Assembly (NCBI RefSeq): GCF_001547895.1
Contig: NZ_AP014627.1
Span: forward strand, 2,979,501 to 3,043,500
Source of the DNA: Pseudomonas sp. Os17
Lineage (GTDB): Bacteria; Pseudomonadota; Gammaproteobacteria; Pseudomonadales; Pseudomonadaceae
Length of the DNA stretch: 64,000 nt
Direction: 5' to 3'
Below are positions 42,017 through 51,936 of the stretch, one piece after another. Position 1 is the first letter of the stretch. The number at the start of each line of letters is the position of its first letter. The position numbers were made by a program, and so were the translations under genes. Under the pieces are notes generated by a model that saw only the letters and a list, made by a program, of their open reading frames with translations, was not told where the DNA came from and searched no databases.

Positions 42017-43627
42017 TTATTGGGTGTGTGCCGGAGCCAGGAAGGCGGCTTCCAGCAGTTGCTGTGTGTAAGGGTGTTGCGGGGCGCCGAAGATTGCCTG
42101 GGCGTCCCCTTGTTCCACCACCTGGCCGTGCTTGATCACCATCAACTGGTGGCTCAGGGCCTTGACCACTGCCAGGTCGTGGCTGATGAACAGGTAGGTC
42201 AGGTTGTACTTGCGTTGCAGGTTGCGCAGCAGCTCCACTACCTGGCGCTGCACGGTGCGGTCCAGGGCCGAGGTCGGCTCGTCCAGCAGGATCAGCCGCG
42301 GCTTGAGCACCAGGGCCCGGGCGATGGCGATGCGCTGGCGTTGCCCGCCGGAGAATTCGTGGGGGTAGCGGTGTCGGGTGTCCGGGTCCAGGCCCACTTC
42401 CTTGAGCGCTTCGATGATCGCCTGTTCCTGCTCCTGTTCGTTGCCGATCCTGTGGATGCGCAAGCCTTCGCCCACGATCTGGCTCACGCTCATGCGCGGG
42501 CTGAGGCTGCCGAAGGGGTCCTGGAACACCACCTGCATTTCCCGCCGTAGCGGCCGTACCTGTTGCTGGCTCAGGGCGTCGAGCTGCTGGCCCTCGAAAC
42601 GAATGCCGCCCTGGCTGGCGATCAGGCGCAGGATCGCCAGGCCCAGGGTCGACTTGCCCGAGCCGCTCTCGCCGACGATGCCCAGGGTCTGGCCCTGGGG
42701 CAGGCTGAAGTGGATGCCGTCCACCGCCTTGACGTGATCCACGGTGCGGCGCAGCAGGCCCTTCTTGATCGGGAACCAGACCTTGAGGTTGTCCACTTGC
42801 AGCAACGGCGGGCCGACTTCATTGCTCGCCGGCAAGCCGCTGGGCTCCGCGGCCAGCAGTTCCCGGGTGTAGGGGTGCTGCGGCGCGCGGAACAGCTCCT
42901 CGCAGGACGCCTGCTCGACGATGCGGCCTTTCTGCATGACACAGACCCGGTGGGCAATGCGCCGCACCAGGTTCAGATCGTGGCTGATCAGCAGCAAGGC
43001 CATGCCCAGGCGCGCCTGCAGTTCCTTGAGCAGTTCGAGGATCTTCAACTGCACGGTGACGTCCAGGGCGGTGGTCGGCTCGTCGGCGATCAGCAGCTCC
43101 GGCTCGTTGGCCAGGGCCATGGCGATCATCACCCGTTGCCGCTGGCCGCCGGACAGTTCGTGGGGCAGGGCCTTGAGGCGCTTGTGCGGCTCGGGAATGC
43201 CCACCAGTTCCAGCAGTTCCAGGGTGCGCCTGCTGGCGACCTTGCCGGTCAGGCCCTTGTGGATGCCCAGCACCTCGTTGATCTGCTTCTCGATGCTGTG
43301 CAGCGGGTTCAGCGACGTCATGGGCTCCTGGAAGATCATGGCGATGCGGTTGCCGCGAATGTGGCGAATGGTCTTTTCCTTCAGGGTCAGCAGGTCGTGC
43401 CCGGCGTACTGGATGCTGCCGGACGGGTGCTGGGCCAGGGGGTAGGGCAACAGGCGCAGGATCGAGTGGGCGGTCACCGATTTGCCGGAGCCGCTTTCCC
43501 CTACCAGGGCCAGGGTTTCGCCGCGCTTGATGTCGAAGCTGATGCCTTCCACCACGCGCTGGCACTGGGCGCCGGCGACGAATTCCACCGCCAGGTCGCG
43601 GACTTCGATCAGAGTGTCCTGGGTCAT
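42017..43627 (-). CDS. nppD: Peptide/peptidyl-nucleoside ABC transporter, double ATPase (NppD/YejF)
   Basis: A protein of 536 residues with two ABC ATPase domains in tandem. Each has Walker A (GESGSGKS), a signature motif (LSGGQRQR, FSGGQRQR) and Walker B (LLIADEPTT, LILLDEPTS). A dipeptide/oligopeptide family C-terminal linker (PQHPYTRELL, PQHPYTQQLL) follows each. It energises import by the NppB/NppC permease. The ATG at 43627 follows the permease stop by one base; an upstream extension lies in the permease gene and is rejected. It is the last transporter gene of the operon starting at 49401. In E. coli the orthologue YejF imports microcin C. Confidence 0.94.
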   Translation of the reverse strand: MTQDTLIEVRDLAVEFVAGAQCQRVVEGISFDIKRGETLALVGESGSGKSVTAHSILRLLPYPLAQHPSGSIQYAGHDLLTLKEKTIRHIRGNRIAMIFQEPMTSLNPLHSIEKQINEVLGIHKGLTGKVASRRTLELLELVGIPEPHKRLKALPHELSGGQRQRVMIAMALANEPELLIADEPTTALDVTVQLKILELLKELQARLGMALLLISHDLNLVRRIAHRVCVMQKGRIVEQASCEELFRAPQHPYTRELLAAEPSGLPASNEVGPPLLQVDNLKVWFPIKKGLLRRTVDHVKAVDGIHFSLPQGQTLGIVGESGSGKSTLGLAILRLIASQGGIRFEGQQLDALSQQQVRPLRREMQVVFQDPFGSLSPRMSVSQIVGEGLRIHRIGNEQEQEQAIIEALKEVGLDPDTRHRYPHEFSGGQRQRIAIARALVLKPRLILLDEPTSALDRTVQRQVVELLRNLQRKYNLTYLFISHDLAVVKALSHQLMVIKHGQVVEQGDAQAIFGAPQHPYTQQLLEAAFLAPAHTQ

Positions 43628-43628
43628 G

Positions 43629-44648
43629 TCATTTCCTCGGGTCGAAGGCATCGCGGGCGGATTCGCCGATAAACACCAGCAGGCTGAGCATGATCGCCAG
43701 CACGGCAAAGGCACTGATGCCCAGCCACGGCGCCTGCAGGTTGGACTTGCCCTGGGCCACCAGCTCGCCCAGGGACGGCGCCCCCGGCGGCAGGCCGAAG
43801 CCGAGGAAGTCCAGGGCGGTGAGGGTGCCGATGGCCCCGGTGAGGATGAAGGGCATGAAGGTCATGGTGGAGACCATGGCGTTGGGCAGGATGTGGCGGA
43901 ACATGATGGCGCCGTTCTGCATGCCCAGGGCCCGGGCCGCGCGCACGTATTCCAGGTTGCGCCCGCGCAGGAACTCGGCGCGCACCACGTCCACCAGGCT
44001 CATCCAGGAAAACAGCAGCATGATCCCCAGCAGCCACCAGAAGTTCGGTTGCACGAAACTGGCGAGGATGATCAGCAGGTAGAGCACCGGCAGCCCGGAC
44101 CAGATTTCCAGGAAGCGCTGCCCGGCCAGGTCCACCCAGCCGCCGTAGAAGCCCTGCAGGGCGCCGGCGATGACCCCGATGATGGAACTCAGGACGGTCA
44201 GGGTCAGGGCGAACAGCACCGAGATGCGAAAGCCGTAGATGACCCGGGCCAGCACATCGCGGCCCTGGTCGTCGGTGCCCAGCAGGTTGTCCGCCGAGGG
44301 CGGCGCCGGGGCCGGCACCCGCAGGTCGTAGTTGATGCTCTGGTAGCTGTAGGGGATCGGTGCCCAGAGCACCCAGGCGTCCTTCTGTGCCAAAAGCTCG
44401 CGGATGTACGGGCTCTTGTAGTTGGCTTCCAGGGGGAATTCGCCGCCGAAGGTGGTTTCCGGGTAGCGCTTGAGGGCCGGGAAGTACCAGCCGCCTTCGT
44501 AGTGCACCACCAGCGGCTTGTCGTTGGCGATCAGCTCGGCGCCCAGGCTGAGGATGAACAGCACCAGGAACAGCCACAGCGACCACCAGCCGCGCTTGTT
44601 GGCCTTGAAGCGTTCGAAGCGCCGGCGATTGAGGGGGGACAGGTTCAT
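43629..44648 (-). CDS. nppC: ABC transporter permease (NppC/YejE)
   Basis: An inner-membrane permease of 339 residues of the DppC/OppC type. An N-terminal helix (WWSLWLFLVLFILSLGAELI), a long periplasmic insert (PLVVHYEGGWYFPALKRYPE) typical of YejE, then the core helices with GTDDQGRDVLARVIYG and the EAA-like cytoplasmic loop VRAARALGMQNGAIMFRHIL. It pairs with NppB to form the channel. One base separates its start from the nppB stop and one base separates its stop from nppD. Confidence 0.93.
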   Translation of the reverse strand: MNLSPLNRRRFERFKANKRGWWSLWLFLVLFILSLGAELIANDKPLVVHYEGGWYFPALKRYPETTFGGEFPLEANYKSPYIRELLAQKDAWVLWAPIPYSYQSINYDLRVPAPAPPSADNLLGTDDQGRDVLARVIYGFRISVLFALTLTVLSSIIGVIAGALQGFYGGWVDLAGQRFLEIWSGLPVLYLLIILASFVQPNFWWLLGIMLLFSWMSLVDVVRAEFLRGRNLEYVRAARALGMQNGAIMFRHILPNAMVSTMTFMPFILTGAIGTLTALDFLGFGLPPGAPSLGELVAQGKSNLQAPWLGISAFAVLAIMLSLLVFIGESARDAFDPRK

Positions 44649-44649
44649 C

Positions 44650-45723
44650 TCAATGCTCCCGGCTGTCGAAGTCGATGCGTGGGTCGACCAGGGTGTAGGT
44701 CAGGTCGCCGATCAGTTTCACCACCAGCCCCAGCAGGGTGAAGATGAACAGGGTGCCGAACACCACCGGGTAGTCGCGGTTGATCGCCGCCTCGAAGCTC
44801 ATCAGGCCCAGGCCGTCGAGGGAGAAGATCACTTCCACCAGCAGGGAGCCGGTGAAGAAGATGCCGATGAAGGCCGAGGGGAAGCCGGCGATCACCAGCA
44901 GCATGGCGTTGCGGAACACGTGGCCGTAGAGCACCCGGCGCTGGGTCAGGCCCTTGGCCTTGGCGGTGACCACGTACTGCTTGTTGATCTCGTCGAGGAA
45001 GCTGTTCTTGGTCAGCAGGGTCATGGTGGCGAAGTGGCCGATCACCAGGGCGGTGACCGGCAGCGCCAGGTGCCAGAAGTAGTCGAGGATCTTGCGCCCC
45101 CAGCTCAGCTGGTCGAAGTCGTTGGAGGTCAGGCCGCGCAACGGGAACCAGTTGAAATAGCTGCCGCCGGCGAACACCACGATCAGCAGGATGGCGAACA
45201 GGAAGGCCGGGATCGCGTAGCCGACGATGATCGCCGAGCTGGTCCAGACATCGAAGTGGCTGCCGTGGCGGGTGGCCTTGGCGATCCCCAGGGGGATCGA
45301 CACCAGGTACATGATCAGGGTGCTCCACAGCCCGAGGGAGATGGACACCGGCATCTTCTCCTTGATCAGGTCCACCACCTTGGCGTCACGGAAGAAGCTG
45401 TTGCCGAAATCCAGGGTGGCGTAGTTCTTGATCATGATCCACAGGCGTTCCGGCGCCGACTTGTCGAAGCCGTACATGTGCTCGATTTCCTTGATCAGCG
45501 CCGGGTCCAGGCCCTGGGCGCCGCGGTAGCTGGAACCGGCCACCGAGACTTCGGCGCCGCCGCCGGCGATGCGGCTGGTGGCGCCGTCGAAGCCTTCGAG
45601 CTTGGCGATCATCTGCTCCACCGGGCCGCCGGGGGCGGCCTGGATGATCACGAAGTTGATCAGCAGGATGCCCAGCAGGGTGGGGATGATCAGCAGCAGT
45701 CGGCGAAAGATATAGGCCAGCAT
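44650..45723 (-). CDS. nppB: ABC transporter permease (NppB/YejB)
   Basis: A permease of 357 residues of the DppB/OppB type. It starts [20 protein letters not shown] and has [20 protein letters not shown], a loop with [20 protein letters not shown] (EAA motif contacting the ATPase) and a C-terminal [14 protein letters not shown]. The periplasmic insert between helices 1 and 2 is typical of YejB. The start overlaps nothing but lies one base from the upstream binding-protein stop, indicating translational coupling within the operon. Confidence 0.93.
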   Translation of the reverse strand: MLAYIFRRLLLIIPTLLGILLINFVIIQAAPGGPVEQMIAKLEGFDGATSRIAGGGAEVSVAGSSYRGAQGLDPALIKEIEHMYGFDKSAPERLWIMIKNYATLDFGNSFFRDAKVVDLIKEKMPVSISLGLWSTLIMYLVSIPLGIAKATRHGSHFDVWTSSAIIVGYAIPAFLFAILLIVVFAGGSYFNWFPLRGLTSNDFDQLSWGRKILDYFWHLALPVTALVIGHFATMTLLTKNSFLDEINKQYVVTAKAKGLTQRRVLYGHVFRNAMLLVIAGFPSAFIGIFFTGSLLVEVIFSLDGLGLMSFEAAINRDYPVVFGTLFIFTLLGLVVKLIGDLTYTLVDPRIDFDSREH

Positions 45724-45724
45724 G

Positions 45725-47575
45725 TCATTGCTCCCTGTCGGCCGGGGCCGCCTGGTCCGGGGCCGGTTCTACGGCGGGCTTGGCATCGGGCTTGATCCAC
45801 CAGGTGTTGATGCCGATGTCGTACTTGGGCGCGACTTGCGGGTGGCCGATGTGGTCCCAGTAGGCCACGCGCCAGGTCTTGATGTGCCAGTTGGGGATCA
45901 CGTAGTAGCCCCATTGCAGGACCCGGTCCAGGGCCTTGGCGTGGGCCACCAGGCTGCTGCGCGAATCGGCGTTGATCAGGCTTTCCACCAGGCTGTCGAT
46001 GGCCGGGTCCTTGAGGCCGATGTAGTTGCGGCTGCCGGGCTTGTCGGCGCTGGAGGACATCCAGAACTCGCGCTGCTCGTTGCCCGGGGAGTTGGACTGG
46101 GGAAAGCTGCCGACGATCATGTCGAAGTCCCGCGAACGCACCCGGGTGATGTACTGGGACACGTCGACCCGGCGAATCACCAGGTCGATGCCCAGGTCGG
46201 CCAGGTTGCGCTTGAACGGCAGCAGCACCCGCTCGAACTCGGTCTGGGCCAGGAGGAACTCGATCACCACCGGCTTGCCCTGGGCGTCGACCATCTTGTC
46301 GTCGACGATGCGCCAGCCGGCTTCCTGCAGCAGTTGGTAGGCCTGGCGCTGCTGGGCGCGGATCATGCCGCTGCCGTCGCACACCGAAGGCGAGAAGGCC
46401 TGGTCGAACACCTGTGGCGGGATTTTGCCCCGCAGCGGTTCGAGGATCGCCAGCTCCTCCGGGCCCGGCAGGCCGGTGGCGGCCATCTCCGAGTTCTCGA
46501 AGTAGCTGCGGGTGCGGGTGTAGGCCCCGTTGAACAGCTGCTTGTTGCTCCACTCGAAGTCCAGCAGCAGGCTCAGGGCATGGCGCACCCGCACATCCTG
46601 GAACATCGGCCGGCGGGTGTTGAAGACAAAGCCCTGCATGCCGGTGGGGTTGCCGTTGGCGATCTGTTCCTTGATCAAGCGGCCCTGGGCCACGGCCGGG
46701 ATGTTGTAGGCGTTGGCCCAGTTCTTCGCGCTGATTTCCAGCCAGTAGTCGAACTGGCCGGCCTTGAGCGCTTCCAGGGCCACGGTGTTGTCGCGGTAGT
46801 AGTCGCTGGTGATCACGTCGAAATTGTAGAAGCCGCGGTTCACCGGCAGGTCGCGGCCCCAGTAGTCCTTGACCCGCTCGTAGCGAATCGAGCGTCCGGC
46901 CTTGACCGCGGTGACCCGGTAGGGGCCGCTGCCCAGGGGCACTTCCAGGTTGCTCTTGGCAAAGTCGCGGCTTTCCCACCAGTGCTTGGGCAGGACCGTC
47001 AGCTGGCCGAGGATCAGCGGCAACTCGCGGTTGTTGTTGTGCTTGAACTTGAACAGCACCCGCAGCGGGTCTTCGGCGATCACCTGGTCGACGTCGGCGT
47101 AGTAGCCGCGGTACAGCGGCGAGCCGGCGCTCATCAGGGTCTGGAAGCTGAACACCACGTCCTCGGCACGAATCGGCTGGCCGTCATTGAAACGCGCTTC
47201 CGGGCGCAGGTAGAAACGCACCCAGCTGTTGTCCGGGGCTTTCTCGATCTTGCCCGCCACCAGTCCATATTCGGTGAAGGGTTCGTCCAGGCTCTGGGTC
47301 ATCAGGGTGTCGTAGATCAGGCCGATGTTCTGCTCGGGCACGCCCTTGCTGATGAAGGGGTTGAGGCTGTCGAAGCTGCCGAAGCCGGCCATGCGGAAGG
47401 TGCCGCCCTTGGGGGCCTGGGGATCGACGAAGTCGAAGTGCTGGAAGTTCGCCGGGTATTTCGGCGCTTCGTTGTACAGGGTCAGGGCATGTTGCGGCGC
47501 AGCCTGGGCACAGCAGGCGATGACGCCGAACAACAGGCCGCCGGTGCGCAGGAGCAGGGCTCGCAGAGGCATCAT
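45725..47575 (-). CDS. nppA2: Periplasmic peptide-binding protein of the Npp transporter (NppA2/YejA)
   Basis: A protein of 616 residues with signal peptide ([19 protein letters not shown]). It belongs to the SBP_bac_5 family of oligopeptide-binding proteins: [69 protein letters not shown] and [17 protein letters not shown]. YejA-type proteins bind peptide-nucleotide conjugates. The ATG at 47575 overlaps the stop of the first binding-protein gene by four bases. It is clearly a paralogue of its neighbour and both lie in one operon, as in P. aeruginosa nppA1A2BCD. Its C-terminus is short, acidic and proline rich. Confidence 0.92.
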   Translation of the reverse strand: MMPLRALLLRTGGLLFGVIACCAQAAPQHALTLYNEAPKYPANFQHFDFVDPQAPKGGTFRMAGFGSFDSLNPFISKGVPEQNIGLIYDTLMTQSLDEPFTEYGLVAGKIEKAPDNSWVRFYLRPEARFNDGQPIRAEDVVFSFQTLMSAGSPLYRGYYADVDQVIAEDPLRVLFKFKHNNNRELPLILGQLTVLPKHWWESRDFAKSNLEVPLGSGPYRVTAVKAGRSIRYERVKDYWGRDLPVNRGFYNFDVITSDYYRDNTVALEALKAGQFDYWLEISAKNWANAYNIPAVAQGRLIKEQIANGNPTGMQGFVFNTRRPMFQDVRVRHALSLLLDFEWSNKQLFNGAYTRTRSYFENSEMAATGLPGPEELAILEPLRGKIPPQVFDQAFSPSVCDGSGMIRAQQRQAYQLLQEAGWRIVDDKMVDAQGKPVVIEFLLAQTEFERVLLPFKRNLADLGIDLVIRRVDVSQYITRVRSRDFDMIVGSFPQSNSPGNEQREFWMSSSADKPGSRNYIGLKDPAIDSLVESLINADSRSSLVAHAKALDRVLQWGYYVIPNWHIKTWRVAYWDHIGHPQVAPKYDIGINTWWIKPDAKPAVEPAPDQAAPADREQ

Positions 47576-49401
47576 TGGGGAGTCTCCAGGGACTTCAGCC
47601 ACCAGGCGTTCAGGCCCAGGTTGTAGGGCGGCGTGGTGACGAAGGCGAACCGGTTTCGGTAGGCCAGTCGGTGATAGTTGAGGTACCAGTTGGGAATCAT
47701 GTAGTGCTGCCACAGCAGCACCCGGTCCAGGGCGCGGCCGGCGGCCAGTTGGTCGTCGCGGCTCTGGGCGGCCAGCAGTTGCTCCAGCAGGTGATCGACG
47801 ATCGGGTTGTTGATGCCTGCATAGTTCTTGCTGCCCTTGACCGAAACCTGGCTGGAGTGGAAGTACTGCCATTGCTCCAGGCCCGGGCTCAGGGTCTGGT
47901 TGAGGGTCATGAGGATCATGTCGTAGTCGAACTGGTCCAGGCGCTGCTTGTATTGCGCCCGGTCCACGGTGCGCAGGCGCGCCTCGATGCCGATGCTCGC
48001 CAGGTTCTCCACATAGGGCTGGAGAATCCGTTCCAGGTTGGGATTGACCAGCATCAGCTCGAAACGCAGCGGCTGCCCGGTGCTGTTCTGCAGGCGCTGG
48101 CCGTTGAGCTTCCAGCCGGCGTCGGCCAAAAGCCCCAGGGCGCGGCGCAGGGTTTCCCGGGGAATGCCGCGGCCCTCGGTGCGGGGCAGGCCGAAGGCCT
48201 GGGTGAACAGGCTGGCCGGCAATTGGTCGCGGTAAGGCGACAGCAGCAGCCATTCGTGTCCCACCGGCAGGCCCGTGGCGGAGAATTCGCTGTTGGGGTA
48301 GTAGCTCAGGGCGCGCTGGTAGGCACCGCTGAACAGGGTGCGGTTGGTCCATTCGAAGTCGAACATCAGGCCCAGGGCTTCACGCACTCGCACGTCGGCG
48401 AAGAGGCTGCGCCGGGTGTTCATGAACAGGCCCTGGGTCTGGGTGGGGATCTGGTGCGCCACCTGGGCCTTGATCACCTCGCCGCGATTGACCGCGGGGA
48501 AGTTGTAGCCGTTGGCCCAGTTCTTGGCCTGGTGCTCGATGTAGATGTCGAACTCGCCGGCCTTGAAGGCTTCGAAGGCCACGTCGCTGTCGCGGTAGAA
48601 CTCCACCTCGACCCGGTCGAAGTTGTTGAAGCCGCGGTTGACCGGCAAGTCCTTGCCCCAGTAGTCCTGGACCCGTTCGAACACCAGTTGGCGTCCGGGC
48701 TGGACCTGGGTGATGCGATAGGGGCCGCTGCCCAGGGGCGGGGTGAAGGTGGTGGCCTTGAAGTCGCGGTCTTTCCAGTAGTGCTGAGGCAGGACCGGCA
48801 ACTCCCCTAGGCGCAGGATCAGCAGCGGGTTGCCGGCGCGCTTGAACACGAAGCGGATGCGCTGCGGGCCGAGGATGTCCACCCGTTGCACTTCCTGCAG
48901 GTTGGTGCGGTATTGCGGGTGGCCTTCCTTGAGCAGCAGGCGGTAGGAAAACGCCACGTCATAGGCGGTGATCGGCTGGCCGTCGTGAAAGCGTGCCTCG
49001 GGCCGCAGGTTGAACACCACCCAGCTGCGGTCCTCGCTGTATTCCACGGAGCGGGCGATCAGGCCGTAGCTGGAGGTGGGCTCGTCGCCGGAGGGCGCGT
49101 AGAGGCCGGTGCCTACCATCAGGGGTTCGTTGAGTTCGTTGACCCCGTATTGCAGGAAGTTCGGCGTGGCGACCGGGCTGGTGCCCTTGAAGGTGTAGGG
49201 GTTGAGGGTGTCGAAGGTGCCAAAGGCCATGACCCGCAAGGTGCCGCCTTTGGGCGCAGCGGGATTGACCCAGTCGAAGTGGGTGAACTTGGCCGGGTAC
49301 TTGAGCGTGCCAAACTGCGCATAACCATGACTTTCGGTGATCGTCGCGCTTGCGGGAAAGCTCAAGGCCAGACTGAAGAAGAGCAGAAGGAGGGGACGCA
49401 T
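47572..49401 (-). CDS. nppA1: Periplasmic peptide-binding protein of the Npp transporter (NppA1/YejA)
   Basis: A protein of 609 residues with signal peptide (LLLLFFSLALSFPASA) and the same SBP_bac_5 layout as its neighbour: HFDWVNPAAPKGGTLRVMAF, WVVFNLRPEARFHDGQPITA, GSGPYRITQV, FEAFKAGEFDIYIEHQAKNW and ILMTLNQTLSP. First gene of the five-gene transporter operon running from here to 42017. Two binding proteins sharing one permease may widen the range of peptides taken up. The region upstream (49402-49573) holds the mltD terminator and a REP element; the operon promoter must lie there too, but I could not define it. Confidence 0.92.
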   Translation of the reverse strand: MRPLLLLFFSLALSFPASATITESHGYAQFGTLKYPAKFTHFDWVNPAAPKGGTLRVMAFGTFDTLNPYTFKGTSPVATPNFLQYGVNELNEPLMVGTGLYAPSGDEPTSSYGLIARSVEYSEDRSWVVFNLRPEARFHDGQPITAYDVAFSYRLLLKEGHPQYRTNLQEVQRVDILGPQRIRFVFKRAGNPLLILRLGELPVLPQHYWKDRDFKATTFTPPLGSGPYRITQVQPGRQLVFERVQDYWGKDLPVNRGFNNFDRVEVEFYRDSDVAFEAFKAGEFDIYIEHQAKNWANGYNFPAVNRGEVIKAQVAHQIPTQTQGLFMNTRRSLFADVRVREALGLMFDFEWTNRTLFSGAYQRALSYYPNSEFSATGLPVGHEWLLLSPYRDQLPASLFTQAFGLPRTEGRGIPRETLRRALGLLADAGWKLNGQRLQNSTGQPLRFELMLVNPNLERILQPYVENLASIGIEARLRTVDRAQYKQRLDQFDYDMILMTLNQTLSPGLEQWQYFHSSQVSVKGSKNYAGINNPIVDHLLEQLLAAQSRDDQLAAGRALDRVLLWQHYMIPNWYLNYHRLAYRNRFAFVTTPPYNLGLNAWWLKSLETPQ

Positions 49402-49467
49402 CGAGTCAGAGATCCGTTCCAGGCGGCTTGGGCTTAATGCTCCGTACAGTAACAGCTTGTATCAGCA

Positions 49468-49492
49468 GGAAAAAGCTCGCTGGCGCGAGCTT
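49468..49492 (-). terminator. Rho-independent terminator of mltD
   Basis: On the minus strand AAGCTCG and CGAGCTT form a seven-base-pair stem with a six-base loop, followed directly by a run of T. It lies about 80 bases beyond the mltD stop, after the REP element, and upstream of nppA1. Confidence 0.7.
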
Positions 49493-49509
49493 CGTGCAAT
49501 TGAAACCTC

Positions 49510-49564
49510 CTGTAGAAGCCGGCTTGCCGGCGAAGGTTGTTGGCTGGCGAGCCGGCTTCTACAG
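49510..49564. repeat. REP-type inverted repeat downstream of mltD
   Basis: Arms begin CTGTAGAAGCCGGCTTGCCG and end with the inverse complement GCCGGCTTCTACAG. A compact pair of the same family as at 12231, between the mltD stop and its terminator. Confidence 0.8.
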
Positions 49565-49573
49565 GGGCGGATT

Positions 49574-51004
49574 TCAGTGCGGCAGGTAGACCGTGAGCAT
49601 CTGGCCGGGCTTGAGGGCCTGGGCCGCCCGAGGGTTCCAGCGCTTGAGGTGCTGCATCTCGACATTGAAGCGCTTGGCCACGATGTACAGCGAGTCGCCT
49701 TGCTTGACCTTGTAGCGGGTCGACTTCTGCTTGCCGCTGCTGGCCACGGTGGTTTTCTTGCCGGCGCTCTTGCGGGTGTCCTGCATCACCAGGGTCTGGC
49801 CGACCTTGAGGTCCTTGCCGCTGAGCTTGTTCCAGCGTTGCAGGTCCTGCACATCCACCTTGTTGGCCTTGGCGATCAGCGTCAGGTTGTCGCCGTTCTT
49901 GACCCGGTAGATGCGCTTGGGCCGCAGCGAGTCGCGGCCATCGTCGCGGTCGAAGACCGGCTTGAGGGAGCGCTTGCTGATCAGCTCTTCGGGTTTCATG
50001 GTGGACAGGCTGGTGGTCAGCAGCTGGGCCTTGGACGTGGGCACCAGCAGGTGCTGGGGACCATCGACGGTGGTGCGCTGCTTGAACGCCGGGTTGAGCT
50101 GGAACAGCTCGTCTTCGTCGATGTTGGCCACCGCCGCGACCTTGGACAGGTCCATGCGCTGGTTGATTTCCACCACCTGGAAGTACGGCTCGTTGGCGAT
50201 CGGGTTGAGGTTCACGCCGTAGGCCTGTGGGGCCAGCACCACCTGGGACAGGGCCAACAGCTTGGGCACGTAGGCTTGAGTCTCGGCCGGCAGTGGCAGG
50301 TTCCAGTAGTCGGTGGGCAGGCCGAGCTTGTCATTGCGCTCGATGGCCCGGCTCACGGTGCCTTCGCCGGCGTTGTAGGCGGCCAGGGCCAGCAACCAGT
50401 CACCGTTGAACATGTCGTGCAGGCGGGTCAGGTAGTCCAGGGCGGCGGTGGTGGAGGCGGTGATGTCGCGCCGGCCATCGTAGAAGCGGGTCTGGCGCAG
50501 GTTGAAGTAGCGTCCGGTGGCCGGGACGAATTGCCACAGGCCCACGGCATCGGCCCGGGAATAGGCCAGCGGGTTGTAGGCGCTTTCGATCACCGGCAAC
50601 AGGGCCAGCTCCAGCGGCATGTTGCGCTCTTCGAGACGTTCGACGATGTAGTGGATATAGAGACTGCCGCGTTCGCCGGCGTTTTCCAGGAAGGAAGGGT
50701 TGCTGGCGAACCACAGGCGCTGCTGTTCAATACGCGGGTTGACGCCCAGGCCTTCTTGCAATTGGAACCCCTGGCGCATGCGTTCCCAGACATCCTGGGG
50801 CACTTGCGGGCTTGGCTTGTTGCTCAGCCAGATGGGTTTTTGCTTGATGCGGGCGTTGAAATTCTGGGTGTGTGTCGCGTCGCTCTGCGGGGCATGGCCG
50901 GTGCTTTGGCAGCCCGCAAGAGTCGCTGACACAGCTACCGCGATGGCCTGGGCCAAGCGCGTCAATGCGTCTGAACTGATGGAATAACGAATAGATGACG
51001 ACAT
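49574..51004 (-). CDS. mltD: Membrane-bound lytic murein transglycosylase D
   Basis: A protein of 476 residues. The lipobox LAGC occurs near the N-terminus (AVAVSATLAGC). The SLT catalytic domain (about 110-260) has the catalytic Glu in PVIESAYNPLAYS, followed by AVGLWQFVPATGR and ALAAYNAGEG, the family-1 transglycosylase motifs. Two LysM peptidoglycan-binding domains follow (IYRVKNGDNLTLIAKANKV and RYKVKQGDSLYIVAKRFNV). It cleaves glycan strands to 1,6-anhydro-muropeptides. The ATG at 51004 was preferred; a further upstream codon at 51028 is possible, and neither has a strong ribosome-binding site. It is followed downstream by gene-free DNA with a terminator; gloB lies upstream on the same strand. 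Confidence 0.94.
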   Translation of the reverse strand: MSSSIRYSISSDALTRLAQAIAVAVSATLAGCQSTGHAPQSDATHTQNFNARIKQKPIWLSNKPSPQVPQDVWERMRQGFQLQEGLGVNPRIEQQRLWFASNPSFLENAGERGSLYIHYIVERLEERNMPLELALLPVIESAYNPLAYSRADAVGLWQFVPATGRYFNLRQTRFYDGRRDITASTTAALDYLTRLHDMFNGDWLLALAAYNAGEGTVSRAIERNDKLGLPTDYWNLPLPAETQAYVPKLLALSQVVLAPQAYGVNLNPIANEPYFQVVEINQRMDLSKVAAVANIDEDELFQLNPAFKQRTTVDGPQHLLVPTSKAQLLTTSLSTMKPEELISKRSLKPVFDRDDGRDSLRPKRIYRVKNGDNLTLIAKANKVDVQDLQRWNKLSGKDLKVGQTLVMQDTRKSAGKKTTVASSGKQKSTRYKVKQGDSLYIVAKRFNVEMQHLKRWNPRAAQALKPGQMLTVYLPH

Positions 51005-51103
51005 TGGCTGGAAGTAAGTTCCGGGCAAAAATGTCGGGCGATTCTAGAAAGCACCCGGGGTGCGGTCAACCATTCAGAATTTTTGTACCAATAGATAGCT
51101 TGC

Positions 51104-51871
51104 TTAGAATTTATCTTTCCAAGCCCTCAGGGCCGCAAAGACCGCACTCTGCGACGGGTTATCCGAGCCGGTCCGTTCGTCCACTTTTTGTTTAACGGAT
51201 GTTTCGCCAGTCCGCAGGAACGGGTTGGTCAGTTTCTCCAGGGCCAGGGTCGAAGGCAGGGTCATGCGCCCGTGCTCGCGCAATTGCGTGACCTTCTCCA
51301 GGCGCTGGGCGATCTCCGGGTTGGCCGGCTCCACCGCCTGGGCGAAGCGCAGGTTGCTCAGGGTGTATTCGTGGGTGCAGTAGATCAGGGTGTCCTCCGG
51401 CAGCGCGGCGAGACGGCCGAGGGACTGGTGCATCTGTTCCGGGGTGCCTTCGAAAAGGCGCCCGCATCCGGCGGCGAACAGGGTGTCGCCGCAGAACAGC
51501 AGGCCGTGGTGGTAATAGGCGATATGCCCCAGGGTATGGCCGGGGACGGCCAGCACCTGGAATTCCCAGCCGAGGACGCTGATGCGCTGGGCGTCGTCCA
51601 GGGCCACATCGCGACCGGGGATTTTTTCCTGCGCCGGGCCATACACGGTGGCGCCGCTGTGCTGCTTCAGACGCTCGACACCACCGACGTGGTCGTGGTG
51701 GTGATGGGTCACCAGGATGTCGCTCAGGACCCAGCCCGGGTGCTGCTCCAGCCAGGCCAGGACCGGCGCCGCATCGCCCGGATCGACGACCGCGCAGCGC
51801 TGGCTGCGATGATCTTGTAACAACCAGATGTAGTTGTCGGTGAAGGCGGGCAGGGCACTGATCTGTATCAT
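51104..51871 (-). CDS. gloB: Hydroxyacylglutathione hydrolase (glyoxalase II)
   Basis: A protein of 255 residues. The metallo-β-lactamase zinc site [10 protein letters not shown] is complete, with further ligands in [11 protein letters not shown] and [17 protein letters not shown], and the C-terminal glutathione-binding domain contains [14 protein letters not shown] and NPFLR. It hydrolyses S-lactoylglutathione in methylglyoxal detoxification. The ATG at 51871 starts at [10 protein letters not shown], the conserved N-terminus; the longer upstream frame is not needed. It is divergent from the methyltransferase gene over 65 bases. Confidence 0.96.
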   Translation of the reverse strand: MIQISALPAFTDNYIWLLQDHRSQRCAVVDPGDAAPVLAWLEQHPGWVLSDILVTHHHHDHVGGVERLKQHSGATVYGPAQEKIPGRDVALDDAQRISVLGWEFQVLAVPGHTLGHIAYYHHGLLFCGDTLFAAGCGRLFEGTPEQMHQSLGRLAALPEDTLIYCTHEYTLSNLRFAQAVEPANPEIAQRLEKVTQLREHGRMTLPSTLALEKLTNPFLRTGETSVKQKVDERTGSDNPSQSAVFAALRAWKDKF

Positions 51872-51936
51872 CTTCGGATTCGCCAAGCGGAAAACAATGG
51901 CGCATCTTAGAGCTTCTTGGCGTGTTGGAGAATGCA

